Source: an uncultured Collinsella sp.
Lineage (GTDB): Bacteria > Actinomycetota > Coriobacteriia > Coriobacteriales > Coriobacteriaceae
Reading direction: 5' to 3'
DNA: 6,219 nt
Assembly (NCBI GenBank): GCA_902478765.1
Contig: CABSMN010000079.1
Location: forward strand, 1 to 6,219
Shown: positions 1-5,295 of the stretch, piece after piece
Numbering within the stretch: position 1 is the first letter of the stretch
Layout: every line of letters starts with the position of its first letter
Notes under the pieces: model-generated
Told to the model about the DNA's origin: nothing
Database searches by the model: none
What the model saw: the letters and a program-made list of their open reading frames with translations, nothing else
Program-made: the position numbers and the translations under genes

Positions 1-33
1 TCGTCGGCAGCGTCAGATGTGTATAAGAGACAG
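1..33 (+). other. Nextera/Tn5 sequencing adapter (artefact)
   Basis: The first 14 bases match the Illumina Nextera Read 1 tail, and 15-33 are the 19-bp Tn5 mosaic end AGATGTGTATAAGAGACAG. This is library adapter that was not trimmed, not genomic DNA. Reading frames that run into it acquire false residues such as YKRQ on the plus strand or LSLIHI on the minus strand. Genuine sequence begins at base 34. Confidence 0.98.
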
Positions 34-420
34 GTCCTGCTGGTTGGGCCTGCCGTCCGCCTTGCGGCGAATGTGCCTCAGGGGGTTGTAGCCGCAGCGC
101 TCGATGCCGGGCGCAAGGGCCGGGACGGTGTTGAGGTCGGCGAAGTTGAGACATTGCACGCGGTAACCGTGGGCTGCCAGCACGGGTCCCACTTCGCGAC
201 AGAGCGTGCCTTTGGTGTCGAGCACGATGTAGCTTGCGTTCATTTGCAGCAGGTTGGGCTTGAGGACGTTTCGGGTCTTGCCGGCTCCCGAGGGGCCGAT
301 CACAAGTGCGTTGTTGTTGAGTCCCGTTTGGCGGGTATCGCAGGAAAGCGTTCGATCCTTGGCGAGGATGGTGGACGATGCGGACTCAGATGCGGCGAGG
401 CGGCTGGCGAGGTTAGACAT
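34..420 (-). CDS. VirD4/TraG-type conjugative coupling ATPase, N-terminal fragment
   Basis: This is the first 129 residues of a type IV secretion coupling protein, the ATPase that brings relaxase-bound DNA to the conjugation channel. The gene is cut by the contig end at base 34. Residues 42-49 (GPSGAGKT) form a Walker A loop, followed by KPNLLQ (about 54-59) and a LDTKG strand (67-71), which matches the KPNL...TDPKG pattern of the VirD4-like family common in Gram-positive integrative elements. The start is set by a strong AAGGAGG at 427-433, 6 nt upstream of the ATG and inside the end of the protease gene; the two genes overlap by 8 nt, so translation is probably coupled. Relatives usually carry N-terminal membrane helices and have Walker A well past residue 100. 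Here there is no hydrophobic segment before it, so the protein would be soluble or anchored by a partner. Walker B and the C-terminal domain lie off the contig. An FtsK-like ATPase is a less likely alternative. Confidence 0.85.
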
Positions 421-1030
421 GGGCGACCTCCTTGGTGGTCGAGAGGATTTCGTGGGCAAAGCCGAGCTCGACGGCGCGCTCGGCCGAAAGGTAGGTGTCT
501 TTTGCAGTGAGGGACTGGATGCGCTTGGGCGTGAGGCCGCTGCGGTCCGAGAGGATTTGCGTGAGGGTCTTGCGGGTCTGCATGAGACGCCGGCTGGTTT
601 CCTGCAGCGCAAGTGCCGAGCCGCCTGCCCCCTGGGGAATCAGCGGGTCGTGAATCATGAGCTCTGCATGGGGCGCCATACGGCGATCGTCGCCGCCCAT
701 AAAGATCACGGCGCCCATGGACGTGGCGAATTCCAGGCAGACGGTGCGGATGGGGCACGATGCGAGGCGCATGGCGTCATAGATCGCAAGACCCGATCGC
801 ACGCTTCCGCCGGCGCTGGCGACAAATATGGTGATGGGGCGGCTGGGGTCGGTGGCATCGAGCAGGCGGATCTGCTGGCATAGGCCGTGGGCCATCGGGG
901 TTTCGATGTTTCCCATGACGGAGAGCTCGCGACGGGCGAGCATCTCATCGTAAATGCTGGTGAGCGTGATACCTCGGGCGGATTCACGCATGGTGAGGGG
1001 GCTGATGATGGGGGAATGATTGGTGTCCAT
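413..1030 (-). CDS. ClpP-family serine protease subunit (accessory, mobile-element type)
   Basis: This 205-aa protein is close in length to E. coli ClpP (207 aa) and aligns along its whole length. The catalytic triad is intact: Ser104 in the TSMGA motif, His127 in MIHDPL and Asp178 in AKDTYLSAERA. The oxyanion-loop region reads SAGGS (about 72-76) where housekeeping ClpP has SPGG, followed by SGLAIYDAM. ClpP forms a tetradecameric chamber fed by a Clp ATPase; whether this paralogue uses a host ClpX or ClpC partner or acts alone cannot be told from the sequence. The start is supported by AAGGAG at 1036-1041, 5 nt before the ATG. It lies 63 bp after the 296-aa gene and overlaps the coupling ATPase gene by 8 nt. 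No Clp ATPase gene lies beside it, and the company of a conjugation gene argues for an accessory copy rather than the chromosomal clpP. It might process a transfer protein or be a phage-type maturation protease; both ideas are inference. Confidence 0.9.
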   Translation of the reverse strand: MDTNHSPIISPLTMRESARGITLTSIYDEMLARRELSVMGNIETPMAHGLCQQIRLLDATDPSRPITIFVASAGGSVRSGLAIYDAMRLASCPIRTVCLEFATSMGAVIFMGGDDRRMAPHAELMIHDPLIPQGAGGSALALQETSRRLMQTRKTLTQILSDRSGLTPKRIQSLTAKDTYLSAERAVELGFAHEILSTTKEVAHV

Positions 1031-1072
1031 GAGGACTCCTTTCTGTTGGTTGTGTTGTGGAATAGGATTGTT

Positions 1073-1094
1073 GCCCGCGGAGGGGCTGGCGGGC
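1073..1094 (-). other. GC-rich inverted repeat at the end of the 296-aa gene
   Basis: GCCCGC at 1073-1078 and GCGGGC at 1089-1094 can form a 6-bp stem with a 10-nt loop, touching the stop codon of the 296-aa gene. No run of U follows on the minus strand, so it is not a classic terminator. It could protect or attenuate the message between this gene and the protease gene, or may be chance in GC-rich DNA. Confidence 0.3.
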
Positions 1095-1984
1095 TACAGG
1101 GTTCGTCCGAGCCTGAGATCGAGCTCGGTTGTGGGGCATGCTGCCCGTTCGTGCGGCTCGCAAGCACCAAGGGCTCCAAAGCGATGGAGCGTTGCGGCGG
1201 GCGTGGTGTAGGCGAGCCGCAGCTGATGCTCGACAGGGGCACATCCGTCATTTTTGTAATGAGCCGCGTAGTACTGCGCGATGCTGGCGTTCATCTCGCT
1301 GCCATTGCGATGGCGCTCAAACTGGCGTCTGCAGGTCTCGATGATCTTTGCTACCGACTTGGGTGCCGTCGCGGGAACAAGGGCGAGATAGCCCTCAAAT
1401 AGCTCGTTGATGCTCAGGAGGCACAGCAGGTCGATCAGCGTCCTTATGGCTGCTCCCTCGGCAGAAAAGTGCGCGGTCATGCGGTTATATCGGTTGCGGT
1501 CGACGATGGCCACATGGGGTCTAGGAGTTTTCTGCCCCGTGGTCCCGGGCTTTTGCCGCGCCTGTGTATTGAGCTCGACGTTGCAGCGCTTGAGGCCGTC
1601 CAACGGAAGGAACAGTGCGGTGCGCAGGGTGTTCCGCTTGCTTTCGAGTTCATGACGCTCGTCGGGTTCCCATTCGAGCTTGAGTTTCGTGTCGAGCGCC
1701 GTAAGCATATGGGCTAGGCAGCCTACGGTAAGAACGTGCGAATCGTTGTCGCGTTTTGGGGCATAGGGGTCTGTCAGCTTGCGAATGTCGGGGTCGCCCA
1801 TGATCTTTGTGCAGCGCTTCAGCAGTTGAGGGTGATCGGCCAAGATCGTCGCGAGCGGTAGCGACGCGTAGTTCTTGATGGTCGCGGCGGCAAAGGCGGC
1901 GTCATATTCGTTTGCATATGCTCGCTCAATGCGGGCATCCAGAATGCTTTTCTTATCGCCGTCTTCAGCGTGGTGGTTTGTCAT
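1094..1984 (-). CDS. Hypothetical protein, first gene of the putative mobile-element operon
   Basis: I do not recognise this 296-aa protein. The start is set by a TTGGAG motif (GGAG at 1990-1993) 5 nt before the ATG at 1984. The frame stays open upstream to an ATG at 2140, but that has no ribosome binding site and would add a His/Gln-rich stretch encoded by degenerate repeats, so I exclude it. The protein is charged and mostly helical in appearance. It has no signal peptide or obvious transmembrane segment; the most hydrophobic stretch is LIDLLCLLSINELF, at about residues 185-198. A basic, Pro/Thr-rich linker (about 140-160) may separate two domains. There is no zinc-finger cysteine pattern, Walker motif or relaxase histidine triad that I can see. 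Its place 63 bp before the ClpP-like gene suggests co-transcription and a role in the element. The reading frame is real on length, start signal and gene spacing; the function is unknown. Confidence 0.75.
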   Translation of the reverse strand: MTNHHAEDGDKKSILDARIERAYANEYDAAFAAATIKNYASLPLATILADHPQLLKRCTKIMGDPDIRKLTDPYAPKRDNDSHVLTVGCLAHMLTALDTKLKLEWEPDERHELESKRNTLRTALFLPLDGLKRCNVELNTQARQKPGTTGQKTPRPHVAIVDRNRYNRMTAHFSAEGAAIRTLIDLLCLLSINELFEGYLALVPATAPKSVAKIIETCRRQFERHRNGSEMNASIAQYYAAHYKNDGCAPVEHQLRLAYTTPAATLHRFGALGACEPHERAACPTTELDLRLGRTL

Positions 1985-2020
1985 AGCTTCTCCAATCGGT
2001 TGATGTTCGTGCTGTTTGTT

Positions 2021-2067
2021 GATGTGTTGGTTGTCGTGAGTGATGTGCTTGCCGTGGGTGATGTGCT
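2021..2067. repeat. Degenerate tandem repeat (GATGTGYT units)
   Basis: The octamer GATGTGYT occurs at 2021-2028, 2042-2049 and 2060-2067. The last two belong to adjacent 18-bp units (2032-2049 and 2050-2067) that agree at 16 of 18 positions. The array lies 37-83 bp upstream of the start of the 296-aa gene, within its likely leader or promoter. It could be a binding site array, or a slipped repeat with no role. Confidence 0.45.
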
Positions 2068-2304
2068 GACGTTGGGGTGCTATGCGGTTTTCAATGAGCC
2101 CGTGAGGCAGTTGCTGCAGGGGCGGGATGGAACGGCCCATGCAAGGCGGAAGGCATCGTACTCAAAATCGAGACAGCAATGCCCTGGGTGCCTCACATGT
2201 GGCAGTTACCTCATTAAGTTGTCATTGCGTTTGGGGTTGTACTTTGCCGATCTTCCTTCTCTTACACGCTAAAACTCAAACTTCATATGCTCGATCTACT
2301 TAAA

Positions 2305-2323
2305 ACCGCAACGGCGGTCTTTT
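2305..2323 (+). terminator. Possible small intrinsic terminator
   Basis: ACCGC (2305-2309) and GCGGT (2314-2318) form a 5-bp stem with an AACG loop, followed by CTTTT, and preceded by AAA that would give a U-run on the other strand as well. The stem is short and no gene ends just upstream on either strand, so this is a weak call. Confidence 0.25.
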
Positions 2324-2504
2324 ATCAACTTATATGTCGGAACGCGTTTTTGCAAGTACTTTTTTGTCTTTGTTTCAAATGGGGTGGTTTTGCAACCGTC
2401 ATACGCGCGCCGTGCGAACGTGCCCCGGCTCGGATAAGATAGTGCAATCGAGTTCTACCGCGCTCACCGCAAGTAGTTTTTACGGCTGAGTTGGCTTATG
2501 CCGA

Positions 2505-2538
2505 AAGGGGCCCGTATCCCAACAGATACGGGCCCCTT
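2505..2538 (+). terminator. Perfect 14-bp hairpin, probable terminator
   Basis: AAGGGGCCCGTATC (2505-2518) pairs perfectly with GATACGGGCCCCTT (2525-2538) across a 6-nt CCAACA loop. The bases after it on the plus strand (GCTATTTAAA) are AT-rich but not a clean U-tract; on the minus strand TTTCGG follows. A stem this long is unlikely by chance. No coding sequence ends nearby on the plus strand, so it may end a small RNA starting near 2445, insulate deoC, or be left from a lost gene. Confidence 0.6.
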
Positions 2539-2616
2539 GCTATTTAAATGGGCATGAGGGTGTATTGAGGGGGGGATGTCTTGCTGTCGGCATCCGCGTG
2601 CGGTGCCATTCGCTGT

Positions 2617-2636
2617 CCGTAAATATACGTTTACGG
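2617..2636. promoter_or_regulatory. Inverted repeat, candidate operator upstream of deoC
   Basis: CCGTAAA (2617-2623) and TTTACGG (2630-2636) are perfect 7-bp arms around a 6-bp spacer, a geometry common for dimeric repressor sites. It lies about 120 bp before the deoC start. The regulator that would bind is unknown; the GntR/UTRA protein encoded at 5296 is one candidate. Confidence 0.4.
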
Positions 2637-2697
2637 CTAATTTCATACCACTTGTCGGAATGCGGACGCTGTCCTTGCATGTCGGGCGTACATTGAA

Positions 2698-2721
2698 CGT
2701 GGTTTTTCGCGTGAAACCACG
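2698..2721. promoter_or_regulatory. Inverted repeat immediately upstream of deoC ribosome binding site
   Basis: CGTGGTTT (2698-2705) and AAACCACG (2714-2721) form perfect 8-bp arms around an 8-nt centre. It ends 21 nt before the deoC ribosome binding site. It could be an operator overlapping the transcription start or a hairpin in the deoC leader. Its arms differ from those of the repeat at 2617-2636, so the two need not bind the same protein. Confidence 0.45.
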
Positions 2722-2755
2722 AATCGGTTGTCAGCCCCGAACAAGGAGGCCTAGC

Positions 2756-3430
2756 ATGACGCTTGCCAAACCCATCAATAAATACATCGACTATATCGAT
2801 GCCCCCGAGGACACGTTTGAGCAGTATGTCGAGAAGGCGTTAAAGTACAACTTTCGCTGCGTATTTGCGAACCTGCAGGAGTACGAGACGGGCCGCGCCA
2901 TGCTCGAGGGCTCTGACATCATCCTTGCCGGCGCTATCGACTTTCCCCAGGGCACTATGACGCTTGAGGAGAAGCTTGCGAGGTTTGAGGAATACGCTGC
3001 GTGTGGCTTTACCGAGATTGACTACGTTTTGAATCAGGAGTCGGTCGAGAACCGCGATTTTGATGCCATCGAGCGCGAGATGACTACCATTGCTGATTTT
3101 TGTCGCGCGCATGGCATCACTGACAAGGTGATCGTCGAAATGTGCAAGCTGGACGGCGACGACGCCGCCAAGCGCCGTGTATGCGAGATCGCGCTGGAGG
3201 CCAAGCCGGGATTCCTTAAGACATCGACTGGCAGAAGCTTTGGCGGTGCTAAGCTCGAGGACGTGCGGCTGATGCACGAGGTGCTCGGCGATGCCGTGGC
3301 AATCAAGGCGGCGGGCGGTATCCATAATTACGAAGAGGCTTGCGCATTCATCGAGGCCGGCGCCAGCGCGTTGGGTGCCTCGGCGGGCATCGCGATCGTC
3401 GACGGCGCACCGACGGATGAGCGTCGCTAG
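2756..3430 (+). CDS. deoC: Deoxyribose-phosphate aldolase (DERA, class I)
   Basis: This 224-aa cytoplasmic enzyme cleaves 2-deoxy-D-ribose 5-phosphate to glyceraldehyde 3-phosphate and acetaldehyde, the last step of deoxynucleoside catabolism. Active-site residues are in place: Schiff-base Lys155 in FLKTSTG, the assisting Lys184 in IKAAGGI, and Asp89 in the TEIDYVLN strand. The phosphate-binding end of the TIM barrel is visible as AAGGI and GASAGIAIV (about 207-215). The length is normal for bacterial DERA. The frame is open back to 2576, but the start at 2756 is preferred because AAGGAGG (2743-2749) precedes it by 6 nt and the family homology begins there. Two inverted repeats lie just upstream, so expression is probably controlled. 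No deoB, deoA or nucleoside transporter is present in the window, so substrate supply comes from elsewhere. A Cof phosphatase gene follows 149 bp later. Confidence 0.95.
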   Translation: MTLAKPINKYIDYIDAPEDTFEQYVEKALKYNFRCVFANLQEYETGRAMLEGSDIILAGAIDFPQGTMTLEEKLARFEEYAACGFTEIDYVLNQESVENRDFDAIEREMTTIADFCRAHGITDKVIVEMCKLDGDDAAKRRVCEIALEAKPGFLKTSTGRSFGGAKLEDVRLMHEVLGDAVAIKAAGGIHNYEEACAFIEAGASALGASAGIAIVDGAPTDERR

Positions 3431-3579
3431 CAGACGTATTTGACCTGAGCGATAAAGCTTCACGACTACGCGTCGTTCATGTTCGAGACAATTTGACTTT
3501 TTGCCCGTTGTAAACGGAGTCGCGATGGGTGTTCTGTATGATGGCTCAGACAAGGTTGTTCAATGACAGGGAGGCATAT

Positions 3580-4422
3580 ATGGCAATCAAAGCCATCGCG
3601 ATGGATATCGACGGTACGCTCACCAACGACCAAAAGGTCATCAGCCCGCGCACGCGCGAAAAGCTGCTCGCGGCGCAGGAGTCGGGCATTAAGCTCATTT
3701 TGGCTTCGGGCCGTCCCGCATGGGGACTACATGCTCTGGCGCAGGAGCTCGACCTTCAAAACCATGACGGTCTGCTAGTCGCTTTCAATGGCGCGCATGT
3801 GGTGGACGCTCAGACCGATGAGGTTCTTTTTGACCAGGCCATGCCGGCTGACGAGCTGCACCGTCTGATTGATCACCTGCGTAATTTTGACGTGATCCCT
3901 ATGATTTCGCTTGGTCGCGATCTGCACGTCGAGGATTCGTACCGCTGCATGATCACGCTGCCTGACGGCTCGCAGAAAAACATTGTCAAATACGAGCGCG
4001 ATGCCTGCGACCTTAAGATCCGCGAGGTCGAGAGCTTGCATGAGGTCGTGGACACTTATCCCGTAGACAAGCTGCTGACGGCAGGCGACCCGGCATACCT
4101 GCAGGCGCATTACGAGGAAATGTATGCGCCCTTTAAGCAGACGCTTTCGGGCATGTTTACGGCTGACTGGTACTTTGAGTACACGGCGCCTGGTATCGAC
4201 AAGGCCCGTGCGCTCGAGGGTGCCCTGCCCAAGCTCGGCATTGATGCCAGCGAGGTCGTATCGTTTGGCGACGGCCAGAACGACAAGTCCATGATTGAGT
4301 GGGCCGGCACCGGTGTTGCCATGGGCAACGCCGTCGATGAGGTCAAGGCTGTAGCCCAGATGGTGACCGCCAATAATAACGAAGACGGCATTGCGGTGGC
4401 GCTGGATAAGCTGCTGGGTTAG
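3580..4422 (+). CDS. Cof-type HAD-IIB family phosphatase
   Basis: This 280-aa cytoplasmic hydrolase belongs to the haloacid dehalogenase superfamily, Cof/subfamily IIB, whose members dephosphorylate sugar phosphates, FMN/PLP and similar small metabolites using Mg2+ and an aspartyl-phosphate intermediate. All four motifs are present: DIDGTL with Asp9 (nucleophile) and Asp11 (acid/base), Ser43 in ASGRP, Lys208 in GIDKARAL, and GDGQND at 230-235 with Asp231 and Asp235 binding metal. The cap domain (about 85-190) sits between motifs II and III, as in class IIB. The C-terminal NNNEDGIAVAL is typical of Cof proteins. The start at 3580 is chosen because AGGGAGG (3568-3574) lies 5 nt upstream; an in-frame ATG at 3529 has no such site. 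A terminator follows at 4445. The substrate cannot be read from the sequence; a sugar phosphate fits the deoC neighbourhood. Confidence 0.93.
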   Translation: MAIKAIAMDIDGTLTNDQKVISPRTREKLLAAQESGIKLILASGRPAWGLHALAQELDLQNHDGLLVAFNGAHVVDAQTDEVLFDQAMPADELHRLIDHLRNFDVIPMISLGRDLHVEDSYRCMITLPDGSQKNIVKYERDACDLKIREVESLHEVVDTYPVDKLLTAGDPAYLQAHYEEMYAPFKQTLSGMFTADWYFEYTAPGIDKARALEGALPKLGIDASEVVSFGDGQNDKSMIEWAGTGVAMGNAVDEVKAVAQMVTANNNEDGIAVALDKLLG

Positions 4423-4444
4423 AATCGCCGATAGTGCATGGCTC

Positions 4445-4470
4445 GGGCGTCCGCTTGCGGGCGCCCTTTT
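4445..4470 (+). terminator. Intrinsic terminator between the two HAD genes
   Basis: GGGCGTCCG (4445-4453) pairs with CGGGCGCCC (4458-4466), 9 bp with one G-U pair, across a CTTG tetraloop, followed directly by TTTTGTT. It starts 23 nt after the Cof stop codon. The next gene's ribosome binding site begins only 4 nt after the four-U run, so expression of that gene depends on read-through or on a promoter I did not identify. Confidence 0.85.
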
Positions 4471-4485
4471 GTTAGGGAGGGTGCC

Positions 4486-5145
4486 GTGTCCGCATTTCCG
4501 TTCGACGCCGTTATCTTTGACATGGACGGCGTCATTGTCGATACCGAGTATTACTACCTGGGCGAGACTGCCGCGTTTGCCAAGGAGCTTGGGCTTAACC
4601 TGACTCAAGAGGAGTTGAATGGGCAGGTCGGTACCTCGCATCAGTTCTTCCTGCATATGCTGGTCGATTGGTTTGAGCGCGCCGGTAAGGGGCATTTTAC
4701 TGGCGAGGAAGCGTTGGCCCGTTGGGACGAGTGGGCGCATAAGCGTCCGCGCGACTATCAGGCTTTGATTAACCCAGGCGCCGTGGATACGATTCGAGAG
4801 CTGCCGCGCCGTGGCGTTCGCGTGGCGCTTGCCAGCTCGTCGCCCATGGTTAGCATCGAGGAAGTGCTCAACGCGTGCGGGCTGTCGGATGCCTTTGAGT
4901 ATGTGGTGAGCGGCGAGCAGTTTAAGGAGAGCAAGCCCGAGCCCGACATCTACCTGCATGCGCTGGATCTGCTGGGGCTGCCCGCGAATCGCTGCTGCTG
5001 CGTTGAGGATTCGGTGCCCGGCATCACTGCCGGCAAGCGAGCCGGCCTGACAGTCATTGCCAAGCGCGAGGAGCGCTTTGGCTTTAGCCAGGATGCCGCG
5101 GACAAGATTATCGACCAGCTGCCGGAGCTGCTCACGCTTTCTTAG
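4486..5145 (+). CDS. HAD-IA hydrolase, beta-phosphoglucomutase-like
   Basis: This 219-aa cytoplasmic HAD enzyme is of the beta-phosphoglucomutase/phosphatase-like type. Motif I is FDMDGVIVDTE with Asp12 (nucleophile) and Asp14 (acid/base); motif II is Ser117 in ALASSSP; motif III is Lys150 in ESKPEPDIY; motif IV is Glu174-Asp175 in VEDSVPGI. The small helical cap spans about residues 20-90. The family covers sugar-phosphate phosphatases as well as mutases, and the sequence does not settle which this is. I choose a GTG start at 4486, 5 nt after AGGGAGG (4474-4480). An in-frame ATG at 4438 has no ribosome binding site and would place the terminator at 4445-4470 inside the coding sequence. The gene lies 63 bp after the Cof gene and ahead of a terminator and the GntR gene. 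Confidence 0.9.
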   Translation: MSAFPFDAVIFDMDGVIVDTEYYYLGETAAFAKELGLNLTQEELNGQVGTSHQFFLHMLVDWFERAGKGHFTGEEALARWDEWAHKRPRDYQALINPGAVDTIRELPRRGVRVALASSSPMVSIEEVLNACGLSDAFEYVVSGEQFKESKPEPDIYLHALDLLGLPANRCCCVEDSVPGITAGKRAGLTVIAKREERFGFSQDAADKIIDQLPELLTLS

Positions 5146-5229
5146 GAGCGCGGTAGTTGCGCGTTTTTCGGGTCTGATGAGTAAATAGCCGACATTTTGG
5201 TGCGACACCTAGCATACTTTAAGCTAATG

Positions 5230-5268
5230 CGGGCTTAAGGACTTGTTGAATGCCCTTAAGCCCGTTTT
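5230..5268 (+). terminator. Intrinsic terminator downstream of the HAD-IA gene
   Basis: CGGGCTTAAGG (5230-5240) pairs perfectly over 11 bp with CCTTAAGCCCG (5254-5264), with a 13-nt loop and a TTTT tract at 5265-5268. It lies 84 nt after the HAD stop codon and 27 nt before the GntR start codon. It separates the regulator from the upstream gene unless it is read through; an upstream CTTTAAGC (5217-5224) can pair with its left arm as an alternative. Confidence 0.85.
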
Positions 5269-5295
5269 AGACTTAATTGTGCTTGGAGAGGGTAT

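Larger units (their letters stand above)
1985..2755. other. Long divergent intergenic region without a convincing gene
   Basis: Nothing here has a protein-coding look: open frames are short, lack ribosome binding sites or are low complexity. Region by region it holds the G-poor leader of the 296-aa gene with degenerate repeats (1985-2070), an AT-rich segment with a small hairpin (about 2270-2400), a perfect 14-bp hairpin (2505-2538), and the deoC leader with inverted repeats at 2617-2636 and 2698-2721. A TAAGAT hexamer at 2435-2440 could be a -10 box but has no good -35 partner. No tRNA, integrase gene or attachment site was recognised. Confidence 0.6.

Noticed and set aside
19..510. A plus-strand open frame starting MYKRQ at the left edge
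   Set aside because: Its start lies in the sequencing adapter, so the protein is an artefact.
254..883. A 209-codon plus-strand open frame antisense to the ClpP-like gene and the start of the coupling ATPase
   Set aside because: The minus strand encodes proteins with full catalytic motifs and good start signals; the plus-strand product is Gly/Ala/Arg-rich without motifs.
1985..2140. N-terminal extension of the 296-aa protein to an ATG at 2140
   Set aside because: There is no ribosome binding site at 2140, and the added residues are a His/Gln-rich run translated from degenerate repeats; 1984 has a good site.
2430..2560. A riboswitch or tRNA remnant in the intergenic region
   Set aside because: I compared it with the conserved cores of common riboswitches and with tRNA T-arm sequence and found no match beyond scattered short words.
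2840..3553. A 237-codon minus-strand open frame antisense to deoC
   Set aside because: It is the shadow of a well-supported deoC gene, with no ribosome binding site and low-information composition.
3775..5208. A 477-codon open frame on the minus strand, antisense to the Cof and HAD-IA genes
   Set aside because: It lies fully across two genes with intact catalytic motifs, crosses a terminator, and its translation has no family features. Long antisense frames are expected in GC-rich genes with this codon bias.
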